In this document: positions 32,078 through 40,543 of the stretch, piece by piece
Layout: every line of letters starts with the position of its first letter
Numbering within the stretch: position 1 is the stretch's first letter
Assembly (NCBI GenBank): GCA_963770315.1
Contig: CAVYPC010000002.1
Span: 2,542,001 to 2,606,000 of the forward strand
From: VRUE01 sp963770315
GTDB lineage: Bacteria > Actinomycetota > Thermoleophilia > Solirubrobacterales > 70-9
DNA length: 64,000 nucleotides
Reading direction: 5' to 3'
Notes under the pieces: generated by a model
The model's input: the letters and a program-made list of their open reading frames with translations, nothing else
What the model was told of the DNA's origin: nothing
Databases searched by the model: none
Position numbers and translations under genes: made by a program

Positions 32078-33201
32078 GAGCGGGCCTCCAGCAGCTCCTC
32101 GTAGAGCGCGATCGTCTGCCGCGCGGCCTCGTCCCACGAGTAGGCCCCCGAAGCCGCCGCGGCCGCCGCTGCTCCCAGCTCGGCACGTGCGGCGTCGTCC
32201 TCGATCAGCTCGGCGAGGACGACCGCGAGCGCCGCCGGGTCCCCCGGCCCGACGAGCCGGGCGGCGCCCCGCTCCGCGAACTCGGGGAAGCCGCCAACCG
32301 CGCTCAGGACCAGCGGCTTGCCGAAGGCGAGAGCGGCGTAGAGGACGCCGGAGTGCTCGGCGTCGCGATAGGGCAGGGCGACCATGTCGGCGCGGCGCAT
32401 GATCGCCGGAATCTCGGCGTCCTCGACAAAACGGGTGAGAAAACGGACGCGGCCCGGGGCCTCGTCGGCGAGACGCCGCAGCGGCTCGACGTCCATGCGC
32501 GGGTTGCCGACGATCCAGAGCTCGGCGCCGTCGACCCGGCGGAAGGCCTCGAGCAGGGTGTCGATGCCCTTGTAGGGGCGCAGCAGGCCGAAGAAGAGGA
32601 TCACCGGCCCCTCCGCCCCCTGCAGCTCTGGCGGCAGGGGCTTCTCCTCCGGCAGGCGCGTCAGGTAGTCGAAGGCGCCGTGGTGGATCGCCCGGACCCG
32701 ATCCGGGTCGAGGCCCAGCTGCTCGCGCAGGCGCCGGGCGCCGTGCTCGGAGTGGGCGACGACCGCGTCCATGGCGCCGAAGGCGCGGCGGGCGCTCGTC
32801 AGCTGGCGACGGCTCGGCTCGGGGGGAAGGATGTAGTGCGCCGTCATCACCCGCGGGCGGGCGGGCGGCAGCAACATTGCATCGAGAGCAGGCAGCGTCA
32901 GCCACTGGTAGTGGAGGACGTCGGCGTCGGCGCGGCGGCGGAAGCGCAGCATGTCGGGGACGTGCTCGGCCAGCTTGAAGGCGCGCCGGGCCGGGGCATC
33001 CAAGCCACGGGCGGCGGAGCGGCGGTAGAAGGGCTCCCGCACCCGGTAGCCCTCGGCGGGCGGCACCGGCCCGTAGAGGAAGCGGCTGGTCAGCAGCTCG
33101 ACCTCGACGCCACCGCGGGCCAGCGCCGCGGCGAGGGCACGGTCATAGGGGGGCGTGAAAGCCGAGGGGTCGACCAGCTGGACGCGTATCGGGTCCTGCA
33201 T
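32074..33201 (-). CDS. Family 4 glycosyltransferase
   Basis: A 375-residue GT-B glycosyltransferase. MQDPIRVQLVDPSAFTPPYD at ATG 33201 was chosen over an upstream in-frame start because the divergent gene lies just 10 bp away. The C-terminal nucleotide-sugar domain is evident: GPVILFFGLLRPYKGIDTLLE, ELWIVGNPRM, and the ADMVALPYRDAEHSGVLYAAL segment with the E-x7-E-like acidic pattern. The N-terminal acceptor domain has DVLHYQWLTLPALDAMLLPPA. It starts the leftward operon GT4-GT2-sugar transferase, in which genes overlap or abut. Confidence 0.9.
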   Translation of the reverse strand: MQDPIRVQLVDPSAFTPPYDRALAAALARGGVEVELLTSRFLYGPVPPAEGYRVREPFYRRSAARGLDAPARRAFKLAEHVPDMLRFRRRADADVLHYQWLTLPALDAMLLPPARPRVMTAHYILPPEPSRRQLTSARRAFGAMDAVVAHSEHGARRLREQLGLDPDRVRAIHHGAFDYLTRLPEEKPLPPELQGAEGPVILFFGLLRPYKGIDTLLEAFRRVDGAELWIVGNPRMDVEPLRRLADEAPGRVRFLTRFVEDAEIPAIMRRADMVALPYRDAEHSGVLYAALAFGKPLVLSAVGGFPEFAERGAARLVGPGDPAALAVVLAELIEDDAARAELGAAAAAAASGAYSWDEAARQTIALYEELLEARS

Positions 33202-33211
33202 CGGGGCGATT

Positions 33212-34141
33212 ATGGTGACCGCCGTGCCGCCCACGCTCTCCTACTGCGTCGTGAACACGAATGGCCGCGAGCACCTGCTCGCCTGCCTCGATGCGATCGA
33301 GCGCACGCACCCCCCCGCGCTCGAGCGTGAGATCCTCGTCCTCGACAACGCCTCCGAGGATGGCTCGGCTGAAGCGGTGCGGGCGCGGGGAGGCGAGATC
33401 CGCCTGATCGCGCTCGACCGGCGCGAGGGCAAGGCCGCCAACGACTCGACCCTTCTGCGCGAAGCGAGGGGGCGCTACTGCCTGCTGCTCAACGAGGACT
33501 CGGAGCTGCGCCCCGGCGCCGCCCAGGCACTGGTTGCCGCGCTCGATGCGGATCCCCGCGCCGGCGCGGGCGGCGCGCAGCTGCTCGACTCGGCCGGCAA
33601 CCCCGCCCCCTGCGCCTGGCGCTTCCCCGGCGTCGGCACGGCCCTGGCCGGCGCTGTCTTCCTGCACCGGCGACTCACCGTGCAGAGCGTGGGGACGGAG
33701 ACGCGCCCGGTCGAGTGGGCGCAGTCGAGCGCGCTGCTGGTGAGGCGCGAGGCGGCGGCGGCGGTCGGCTACCTCGACCCCGCCTTCTTCGTCTACTACG
33801 ACGAGTGCGACTTCTGCAAGCGCCTCGCCGGGGCCGGCTGGCGCACCCTCTTCGTCCCCTCCGCGGAAGCGATCCACCACGACCAGCTCTCCACCGACCT
33901 CGCCGCCGGCCTGCCCCGCATCGTCGAATTCCACCGCAACCGCGATCTCTACATGCGGGTGCACCACGGCCGGGCTTCGGCCCTGGCGGTCCGCGTGCTT
34001 ACGGCCTGGTCATACGCACTACGGGCGCTGGCGGCGACCGTCATCCCAGATCAACCTACGCGCATCTACCTCGCCCACGCCCACCAGGCCCTATTCCCGA
34101 GCCGAGGCCGGGGGATCAGGGACATTACGACCTCAGCCTGA
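33212..34141 (+). CDS. Family 2 glycosyltransferase (rhamnosyltransferase-like)
   Basis: A 309-residue soluble GT2 enzyme. Core blocks: LSYCVVNTNGREHLLACLDA, REILVLDNASEDGSAEAV, CLLLNEDSELRPGAAQALV with the DxD-like Asp-Ser-Glu, and the FFVYYDECDFCKRLAGAGWR acceptor loop. It resembles dTDP-rhamnosyl transferases such as WbbL. ATG 33212 was chosen. Only 10 bp separate it from the divergent GT4 start at 33201, so the two promoters or leaders must overlap. A hairpin lies at its end. Confidence 0.9.
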   Translation: MVTAVPPTLSYCVVNTNGREHLLACLDAIERTHPPALEREILVLDNASEDGSAEAVRARGGEIRLIALDRREGKAANDSTLLREARGRYCLLLNEDSELRPGAAQALVAALDADPRAGAGGAQLLDSAGNPAPCAWRFPGVGTALAGAVFLHRRLTVQSVGTETRPVEWAQSSALLVRREAAAAVGYLDPAFFVYYDECDFCKRLAGAGWRTLFVPSAEAIHHDQLSTDLAAGLPRIVEFHRNRDLYMRVHHGRASALAVRVLTAWSYALRALAATVIPDQPTRIYLAHAHQALFPSRGRGIRDITTSA

Positions 34142-34173
34142 GGCGGCCCAGGGCACCGCCTGGGGCCCTCAGG
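34137..34173. terminator. Hairpin terminator between convergent genes
   Basis: CCTGAGGCGGCCCAGG and CCTGGGGCCCTCAGG pair around a GCACCG loop between the convergent GT2 (stop 34141) and flippase (stop 34169) genes, with one bulge. It probably stops transcription from both sides. Confidence 0.6.
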
Positions 34174-35710
34174 GGCGGGAGTCGTCGTCCATCCGCTCTA
34201 CCTCGTAAATCTCCGGGATCTGGCCATCGACCACGGCCGGCTCCTGGTGCAGGGCGCGCAGGCTCTCCAGCAGGTCACCGGGATGACGGAGGCGGGCCAG
34301 CCAGCCGCGCTCCTCAGTCGTGAAGAAGCCACTGAGCAGGAGCACGGCTGGATAGGCGAGCCAGAGCAGCACTCTGGCCGCCAGCCCGAGGAAGCCCTCG
34401 GTCGGCAGCAGCAGTTCGCCTAAGCCGACCAGGACGGCCGAGACGAGCAGGACGCGTAAGAGCCGCGTCCATTCGTAGGGCACCGGGAAGAGGCGCTGGG
34501 TGAGCACGTACATCAGCGCGACGACGACGACGTAGGAGGCGACCAGGGCGAGGCCGGCGCCGACGATGCCCAGCGAAGGCACCAGGGCCAGGTTGAGGGC
34601 GACGTTGACGACCAGGGCGGCGATAGCCGCCGGGAAGTTGAACTCGGTGCGGCCGGTGCGGCCGAGGATCACGACCAGGACCATGTACAGGGCGTAGAGG
34701 GTGACGCCGGTGGCGATCAGGCCAATCGCTTCGTATGAGTCGAAGAACTGCGGCGCCGCCAGCGCCCGCACGATCCAGCGCGAGAACAGCCACATGCCGG
34801 TGACGACGAAGGCGCAGCCGGTGACGAACCAGGTGACGATCGCGGCGTAGGCGCGGCGCGCCTCGCCGTCGTCGCGGATCGAGTAGGCGAGCGGCGGCCA
34901 GGCGAGCTGGAAGCCGCGGACCAGCACGTTCACCGCCTGCGCGAACTTGACCGCGAGCGAGTAGAGGCCGGCCTCGGCGAGGCCGGCGGAGCGGACGATG
35001 ACGATGCGGTCGACGAAGTTGAGCAGGTAGAGCGAGAGCTCGGCCGGCATCGTCGGCAGGCCGAAGCGGGTGAGCCGGCGCAGCAGCGTGGCGTCGAAGC
35101 GGAGCGAGAGGCGGCGGCGCTGGATGACGATCAGGCCGAGGACGAAGGCGGCGCCGCTGGCGTAGCTGCCGAGCAGCAGGCCGCGCGCGCCCTCGCCCTG
35201 GCCGACGACGAGGACCACGGTCAGGCCGATCGCCGCCAGCACGCTGAGGATCGTCGTCGTGAAGTAGGCTCGGGCGCGCTCCTCGAGCCTGAAGAGGGTC
35301 AGCAGGTACTCGAACATGGTCAGCACCCAGAGCCCGCCGATCGAGATCCTGGCCAGGCCCGGAGCGGGATGGTCCAGCAGCGCTTCGGATATCGGCTTGG
35401 CGAGCGGCAGCGCGATCAGCGCCGCCGCGGTCGAGAACCAGAACAGCGCCGCGAAGGACGTGGAGGCGACGCGGGCGGGATCCTCGTCGTCCTTGTAGTA
35501 GAAGCGCAGTAATGCCTCGATCGTGCCGAAGCGGACGACGATGCTGGCCGAGACGACGGCGGCGAACATCACCTCGGCAGCGCCGTAGTCGGCCGGGGTC
35601 AGGTAGCGGGTGTAGAGCGGCAGCAGGCCAACCGCGATCAGCTTCGAAAGGATGCTCGCCGCGGTGTAGGCGGCGCCGGTCGTCGCGAGGCGGCGGAGGT
35701 AGCCCGACAC
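34169..35710 (-). CDS. wzx: Wzx-like polysaccharide flippase (MOP superfamily)
   Basis: A 513-residue membrane protein with about 12-14 hydrophobic segments, matching oligosaccharide/O-antigen flippases that turn undecaprenyl-linked repeat units to the outer face. The N-terminus LATTGAAYTAASILSKLIAVG followed by LLPLYTRYLTPADYGAAEV is the family signature; TRFGLPTMPAELSLYLLNFVDRIVI follows mid-protein. A roughly 60-residue hydrophilic tail ends the protein. It is 9 bp downstream of the polymerase gene, reading the same way. ATG 35710. Confidence 0.9.
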   Translation of the reverse strand: MSGYLRRLATTGAAYTAASILSKLIAVGLLPLYTRYLTPADYGAAEVMFAAVVSASIVVRFGTIEALLRFYYKDDEDPARVASTSFAALFWFSTAAALIALPLAKPISEALLDHPAPGLARISIGGLWVLTMFEYLLTLFRLEERARAYFTTTILSVLAAIGLTVVLVVGQGEGARGLLLGSYASGAAFVLGLIVIQRRRLSLRFDATLLRRLTRFGLPTMPAELSLYLLNFVDRIVIVRSAGLAEAGLYSLAVKFAQAVNVLVRGFQLAWPPLAYSIRDDGEARRAYAAIVTWFVTGCAFVVTGMWLFSRWIVRALAAPQFFDSYEAIGLIATGVTLYALYMVLVVILGRTGRTEFNFPAAIAALVVNVALNLALVPSLGIVGAGLALVASYVVVVALMYVLTQRLFPVPYEWTRLLRVLLVSAVLVGLGELLLPTEGFLGLAARVLLWLAYPAVLLLSGFFTTEERGWLARLRHPGDLLESLRALHQEPAVVDGQIPEIYEVERMDDDSRP

Positions 35711-35719
35711 GCGTTGAGC

Positions 35720-37255
35720 CTAAGTCTCGGTGCGGACCGGGAGCGCGGCGAGCGATGCGCCGACGGCGAGCAGGACCCACGTGATCGGGTCCTCGTAGAA
35801 CCCGGCGTAGGCCATCGTGTGTACTAGGAGCGCTACGAAGGTTGCGAGAACGGCGGCTCGGGCGACTAGACGAGGAGCGAATAGGCCAGACGCCATCGTC
35901 CACAGCGCCGTCACCAGCAGAGCTGCATAAGCAAGGAGGCCGATCAAGCCCTGCTCAGCTGCAACCGTTACCGGCTCGGTGTGGGAGACCGAGACTGGGG
36001 CTTTCTTGGTTGCCGCGTGTTCGCGGTAGGCGCGGGGGAAGCTGCCGGCGCCGTAGCCCCAGATCGGGCGCTGGGCGAACAGGTCGGTGCCGCCGGAGAC
36101 CAGGTTGGCACGGCCCCCGGTGTCGACGTTGAGGCGCGAGATGCTGACCTTGGAGCTGCCGCCGGCGAACACCACGACGAGGATCGCGAGCAGGGCGACC
36201 GCGCCGACCGCTCCAAGCGTCCAGCGCCAGCTCCAGCGCAGAGCGGCGAGGACAGCCAAGCCCGCGAGCAAGGCGGCGAAGCTCGACTGCGAGAAGGTCG
36301 GGACGAGGCCGAGCCAAAGAACCGCTATCAGCCCGCTCAGGAGAGCTAAGGTGCGCCGTTCCTTCGCCCACAGCAGCGCCGACATCGCGACGACGATCAC
36401 CAGCGCGAGGTACCTACCGTAGATGTTGGGATCCCAGAAGATCGAGTTGACCCTGAAGTAGGTGTGGAATTCATTCGACCTGATCACTTGGTCATTCCAG
36501 AACAGGCTCCGGCTCGCGTACTCGACGGAACCCACGACGACGAACGCGACGGCCTCCACAGCAACGACCCACAGCACGAGCACCAACAGTTTCCGATCCC
36601 AGGTCACATCGCGCAACAGCGCGTACACCAAAGAAAAGGGCACGAAGAAGAAGCAAACGTTCTGAAGGCTTTTCGAGAAGTCCGGCGAGTACAGCGTCTG
36701 CAGCGCGTAGAGAAGTACGACTCCGGCGAGGACGTATGGCAGGAGGGTGGGGGGGTCGATCTGGGTGCGGCGTCCTGTTTTTCGCCCCTCCGACTCAGCG
36801 AGAGATGCACGCCGGCTGGCGAAAAACCCAGCACGCAGATGGACCCCCCCACCCTCCTGCCACTCGCCCAGCGCAGCAGAGAGAACCCCTCCGCCGATCA
36901 CCAAGTACAGCGGCACCAGGAGATTGGCCGTGTCACCACCCGCATGCAGCGGGACGCGGAAGGGCAGCGCCGCCACGATCGCGAGTGGAAGCAGGATCGG
37001 CCAGCGACGAAACGCGGTGGTGAGCATCGCTATCGCCACCGAGCCCACTAGCCCCGGCGCCAAGAGCCGCGTCGTGTTGTCCCGCAGGTCGACGATCTGA
37101 GCGGAGTGCCACTGGTCGCCGAGGATCAGCAGCGGGAAGAGGACGAGCGCCAGCAGCATCGCCGCGGAGCGGGTGCGGCCCGGCGTCAACAGGATCGCCG
37201 CGGCCGCAGCTCCTGCCGCGACCAGAACCCCCGCGGCGGCGAGGATGTCGCTCAA
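35720..37255 (-). CDS. Wzy/WaaL-like O-antigen polymerase or ligase, carrying an in-frame palindromic insert
   Basis: A 511-residue membrane protein with about 11-12 TM helices of the O-antigen ligase/polymerase family. The large periplasmic loop motif typical for the family is at GRANLVSGGTDLFAQRPIWG then YGAGSFPRAYREHAATKKAP. About residues 130-173 form a polar, arginine-rich stretch that is unlike its surroundings and coincides exactly with a 126-bp palindrome (36737-36862); 126 is divisible by three, so the frame stays open. Its likely role is joining or polymerising repeat units in the periplasm. ATG 37255 overlaps the stop of the 158-aa gene by 4 nt. Polymerase versus ligase cannot be decided. 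Confidence 0.82.
   Translation of the reverse strand: MSDILAAAGVLVAAGAAAAAILLTPGRTRSAAMLLALVLFPLLILGDQWHSAQIVDLRDNTTRLLAPGLVGSVAIAMLTTAFRRWPILLPLAIVAALPFRVPLHAGGDTANLLVPLYLVIGGGVLSAALGEWQEGGGVHLRAGFFASRRASLAESEGRKTGRRTQIDPPTLLPYVLAGVVLLYALQTLYSPDFSKSLQNVCFFFVPFSLVYALLRDVTWDRKLLVLVLWVVAVEAVAFVVVGSVEYASRSLFWNDQVIRSNEFHTYFRVNSIFWDPNIYGRYLALVIVVAMSALLWAKERRTLALLSGLIAVLWLGLVPTFSQSSFAALLAGLAVLAALRWSWRWTLGAVGAVALLAILVVVFAGGSSKVSISRLNVDTGGRANLVSGGTDLFAQRPIWGYGAGSFPRAYREHAATKKAPVSVSHTEPVTVAAEQGLIGLLAYAALLVTALWTMASGLFAPRLVARAAVLATFVALLVHTMAYAGFYEDPITWVLLAVGASLAALPVRTET
36737..36862. repeat. 126-bp palindromic element inside the polymerase gene, in frame
   Basis: Arms at 36737-36763 and 36836-36862 (27 bp, one mismatch) surround a loop with an inner stem GTTTTTCGCC/GGCGAAAAAC. 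The arms are G-rich on the left and C-rich on the right. The length (126 bp) and inner T-run/A-run stem match the intergenic element at 23444-23569. It adds 42 codons to the host gene without a stop in the reading frame used. Confidence 0.72.
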
Positions 37256-37728
37256 GCCGCTCCCCTCGACCGCTTGCAGCCCGGCGCCGGGTTCGGCCGC
37301 CCCCTATGCAGACGCATCACGCCGCCGGGAACCAAGACGCGGTCCTGCCCCAGCAGTTTTACCCGCAGCTTGTAGCGGCCCGGCGGGGCGGTGCCGTCGT
37401 CGCGCGTGCGCCCGTCCCAGTGGAAGGTGAAGAAGCGGTAGCGCTTCAGGTAGGTATCGCGAGCAAGGGTGACGACGAGCTTGCCGCCCGGCTTCACCAC
37501 CTGCACGTCGGCGCGGTCGGAGCGGGTGACGCGGAAGCGGATCCTGATGCGGTCGAAGCGGCAGTCGTGGTTGGGCGTGAAGCCGCGGCTGGCGGGAACG
37601 CCGAAGGTGACCCGGTCGAGCACCAGCGGATCGCGCTTGAGGCGCTGCGACCAGGCGAAGGCGGCGATCGTGGCAAGGACGAGCAGGGCGAAGACGACCG
37701 CCGCGAAGCTAACCCGCCGTGGAGGCAT
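37252..37728 (-). CDS. Membrane-anchored FlgD-like Ig-domain protein
   Basis: A 158-residue protein with a short N-terminal anchor (VSFAAVVFALLVLATIAAFA) and an extracytoplasmic beta-sandwich. The C-terminal half, FFTFHWDGRTRDDGTAPPGR then YKLRVKLLGQDRVLVPG, reads as a FlgD-type Ig-like repeat. Enzymatic residues are not seen. It overlaps the LytR_C gene upstream by 20 nt and the polymerase gene downstream by 4 nt, so it is part of the same translational chain and may work in surface-polymer assembly. ATG 37728. Confidence 0.72.
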   Translation of the reverse strand: MPPRRVSFAAVVFALLVLATIAAFAWSQRLKRDPLVLDRVTFGVPASRGFTPNHDCRFDRIRIRFRVTRSDRADVQVVKPGGKLVVTLARDTYLKRYRFFTFHWDGRTRDDGTAPPGRYKLRVKLLGQDRVLVPGGVMRLHRGRPNPAPGCKRSRGAA

Positions 37729-38488
37729 TGTCTTCGCCGATCACGACCGCGACCGGGGCCCCCGCCGCAAGCGAAGCGATCTCCGAGGTCATCGGCCGCA
37801 CCTGCGAGATTTCCAGCGCGGTGGCCACCCGGTGGGCTTCGCGACCGCTGCCCTGCTTGAACATCACCACGCTTTCGCTGAAGCTCGAGCGGCTGTTGGT
37901 GACGGCGCCGAGCTGGAATCCCTTGCGCTCCACCATGTCGCCGTAGGTGCCGGCCAACCCGTCGACGGCGGTGCCGTTGAGCACGGTCACCTCGATTTCG
38001 CTGGGCTTTACCGCGTGGGAGGCCTGCTTGCCTCCCTTGCCTCCGGCTTCGTCGTCGGAGCTCTGCAGGACCGCGTAGCCCACACCTCCCACGACCAGCA
38101 CGAGGACGACGAAGATCGCGATCAGATAACGCGGTTCGCCCAGCCGGCTGCCGATCCCTCCGCCGCCGGAGAAGCGCTCGCGCAGCCGCTCGCGGCGCGT
38201 CAGCTCCGGCAGGCCGGCCTCGCGGCGCTCGCGCCGGTGCTCGCGCAGATCCGCCGCCTGGCGCTCGGCGTCGCGGGCCGCTTCCAGCCTGCGCATCTCC
38301 TCGGCTCGTTCCGCAGCGGCCGCCGACGTCGTCTCCTTGCGCTCGGAGTCGCGCTCGGGCGCCGAGCCCGCCCACTCGCGCAGGCGGCGAAGATCGCGCC
38401 CCTGCGCGAACGACAGCAGCGCGAGCACGGCGAGGCCGAGAAAAGCGACCAGGCCCGCGAAGGCCCCGATTTCCTTGATCAGCTCCAC
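37709..38488 (-). CDS. LytR C-terminal domain protein (membrane-anchored)
   Basis: A 259-residue protein. An N-terminal hydrophobic helix (IGAFAGLVAFLGLAVLALLS) is followed by a charged, Arg/Glu-rich coiled segment (about residues 45-110) and a second TM helix (YLIAIFVVLVLVVGGVGYAVL). The LytR_C domain comes last: IEVTVLNGTAVDGLAGTYGDM followed by ITEA-like strands ending VAVVIGEDNAS. LytR_C domains sit with LCP enzymes that attach glycopolymers to peptidoglycan, but the catalytic LCP domain is absent here. ATG 38488; 95 bp upstream lies the dehydratase gene with a hairpin at its end. Confidence 0.82.
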   Translation of the reverse strand: MELIKEIGAFAGLVAFLGLAVLALLSFAQGRDLRRLREWAGSAPERDSERKETTSAAAAERAEEMRRLEAARDAERQAADLREHRRERREAGLPELTRRERLRERFSGGGGIGSRLGEPRYLIAIFVVLVLVVGGVGYAVLQSSDDEAGGKGGKQASHAVKPSEIEVTVLNGTAVDGLAGTYGDMVERKGFQLGAVTNSRSSFSESVVMFKQGSGREAHRVATALEISQVRPMTSEIASLAAGAPVAVVIGEDNASTAG

Positions 38489-38568
38489 TGCCGGCAGCAG
38501 GATATGGGCAGAGCCGGTCCGGCGAGTGTTTCGATGTCTGAGGCCAAGCCAGGGAGTGACGGGCGAAC

Positions 38569-38593
38569 GTCCAGGTAGCAGCGCTACCTGGAC
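38569..38593 (-). terminator. Hairpin terminator at the end of the dehydratase gene
   Basis: GTCCAGGTAG and CTACCTGGAC are perfect 10-bp arms around a CAGCG loop. The stop codon of the dehydratase gene (38584) lies within the right arm. Confidence 0.68.
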
Positions 38594-40485
38594 GGAGGAC
38601 GGTGCTCCATGGCGCCGGCATCAGGCGGCGAAACGCCGTCGGTGATCAGCTCGACCACGCGTTCGGCCAGGTTGGCCTCGTCGCCGGCCATCACCAGGTG
38701 CTCGAGCGAGTTCAACGTCGACTCGACCCACTCCGGGTCGAGCGGCGCCTCGCGGACCGCGCGGTGGATCCGCTTCGCCGCCGTCGGCCGCGCCTCCTCG
38801 CCGCCGCCGAACAGCTCCTCGTGCAGCTTCTCGCCCGCTCGCGGCTGGGTGAACTCGACCGCGATCTCCGCCCCCGGCTCGTAGCCGGCGAGGCGGATCA
38901 TGTTGTTGGCGAGATCGACGATCTTCACCGGCTCCCCCATGTCGAGGACGAAGACCTCGCCCTTGCCGGCGCCGATGTCCCCGGCGCGGATCACCAGCTG
39001 GACCGCCTCGGGGATCGTCATGAAGTAGCGCGTCATCTCCGGGTGGGTGACGGTGACCGGACCGCCGCGCTCGATCTGACCGCGGAAGATCGGCACGACG
39101 CTGCCCGAGGAGGCGAGCACGTTGCCGAAGCGGACGCTGGCGAAGCGGGTGCCCGGGTGCTTGTGCCCGGCGGTCTCGACGATCCACTCGGCCATCGCCT
39201 TGGAGGCACCCATCACCGTCTTCGGGTTGACCGCCTTGTCGGTCGAGATCAGGACGAAGCGCTCGACTTCGGATGCGGCGGCGGTCTCGGCGGTGATCCG
39301 GGTGGCGATCGCGTTGTTGCGGACGGCCTCCAGCGGATTGGCCTCCATCAGCGGCACGTGCTTGTAGGCGGCGGCGTGGAAGACGACGCTCGGCTTGAAG
39401 CGCTGCATCGTCTCCAGCATCCGGTGGGGCTCCTTGCAGTCGGCGAGCACCGCCTCGACGCTCGAGAAGTGGCGCTCGTCGATCATCTCCCGCTCGATTT
39501 CGAAGAGGTTGTCCTCGGCGTGGTCGAGCATCACCAGCAGCCGCGGGCCGACCCGGGCGATCTGGCGACAGAGCTCGGAGCCGATCGAGCCGCCGGCGCC
39601 GGTGACGAGGACGATGCGGTCGCGCAGGTAGGCGCCGACCCGGTCCAGCTCGACCACGATCGGCTCGCGCCCGAGCACGTCCTCGACCTGGACCTCGCGC
39701 AGCTGCTTGCTCAGCTGGACGCCGCCGCGCAGCAGCTCGAAGACGGTGGGCAGGGTGCGAACGCGGATTTCGCGCTCGCGGCAGGCGGCGACGACCCTGG
39801 CGCGCAGCGTTCCCGGGGCCGAGGGGATCGCGATCACGACCTCGTCGGGCTCGGTCTCGTCGAGGATCGTCTCGATCTGCGCCGTCGTTCCCAGCACCCT
39901 CAATCCGAGCATCCGCATCCCCTGTTTGCGCGCGTCGTCGTCGACGAAGCCGATCGCGGTCGCACCCAGATTGGGGTTGAGGTGCATCTCGCGGACGACC
40001 ATCTGGCCGCCGGAGCCGGCGCCGATCACCAGCACCTCGTGCTTGGGCAGGCGGTGGCCGTGAGTCGGACGCTCGACGATGAGCCGCACGGCGAGGCGGG
40101 CGCCGGCGATCAGGAAGAGGGTGAGGAGGAAGTCCATCACCGCAACCGAGCGCGGCAAATCGTGAGCGAAGGGCTTCAGCACGGTGAAGAGGACGACGAC
40201 GATCGCGCTGGCGGCGGCGACGGCGCGGACGATCGTGAGGAAGTCGCGACCGCTGATATAGCGCCACCACTTCTGGTAGAGCCCGAAGGCGGCAAAGACG
40301 GCGACGTCGATCAGGGCGACGAAGCCCACCGACTGGGCGAAGAGGACCCAGTAGCGGTGTGGAAGATCGTTCCGATCGAGAAACCGGAGCCTGAACGCCA
40401 AGTAGTAGGCAAGGGCGACAAGGAGCGCGTCGGCCGCCGCCTGGAGCAGCCGAGTGCGGTAGACGGGGTGGTTCAACCGGCGCAT
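38584..40485 (-). CDS. FlaA1/CapD-type nucleotide-sugar 4,6-dehydratase, membrane-bound
   Basis: A 633-residue enzyme of the WbpM/CapD/PglF family, which makes 4-keto-6-deoxy sugars from UDP-GlcNAc-type donors. Four N-terminal TM helices (residues about 10-115) precede a first Rossmann segment (HEVLVIGAGSGGQMVVREM) and the catalytic SDR domain: IVLVTGAGGSIGSELCRQIA, VVFHAAAYKHVPLMEANP, and SDR active-site segment STDKAVNPKTVMGASKAMAE with the MxxxK form in place of YxxxK. ATG 40485. It is divergent from the DedA gene and the terminator at its end separates it from the LytR_C gene. Exact substrate is not deducible. Confidence 0.92.
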   Translation of the reverse strand: MRRLNHPVYRTRLLQAAADALLVALAYYLAFRLRFLDRNDLPHRYWVLFAQSVGFVALIDVAVFAAFGLYQKWWRYISGRDFLTIVRAVAAASAIVVVLFTVLKPFAHDLPRSVAVMDFLLTLFLIAGARLAVRLIVERPTHGHRLPKHEVLVIGAGSGGQMVVREMHLNPNLGATAIGFVDDDARKQGMRMLGLRVLGTTAQIETILDETEPDEVVIAIPSAPGTLRARVVAACREREIRVRTLPTVFELLRGGVQLSKQLREVQVEDVLGREPIVVELDRVGAYLRDRIVLVTGAGGSIGSELCRQIARVGPRLLVMLDHAEDNLFEIEREMIDERHFSSVEAVLADCKEPHRMLETMQRFKPSVVFHAAAYKHVPLMEANPLEAVRNNAIATRITAETAAASEVERFVLISTDKAVNPKTVMGASKAMAEWIVETAGHKHPGTRFASVRFGNVLASSGSVVPIFRGQIERGGPVTVTHPEMTRYFMTIPEAVQLVIRAGDIGAGKGEVFVLDMGEPVKIVDLANNMIRLAGYEPGAEIAVEFTQPRAGEKLHEELFGGGEEARPTAAKRIHRAVREAPLDPEWVESTLNSLEHLVMAGDEANLAERVVELITDGVSPPDAGAMEHRPPSR

Positions 40486-40543
40486 GACAGCCTGTCGAGT
40501 TTAGTTGGTGGGGGCACCGCTCCCTACAATCCCCGCTTCCTGC

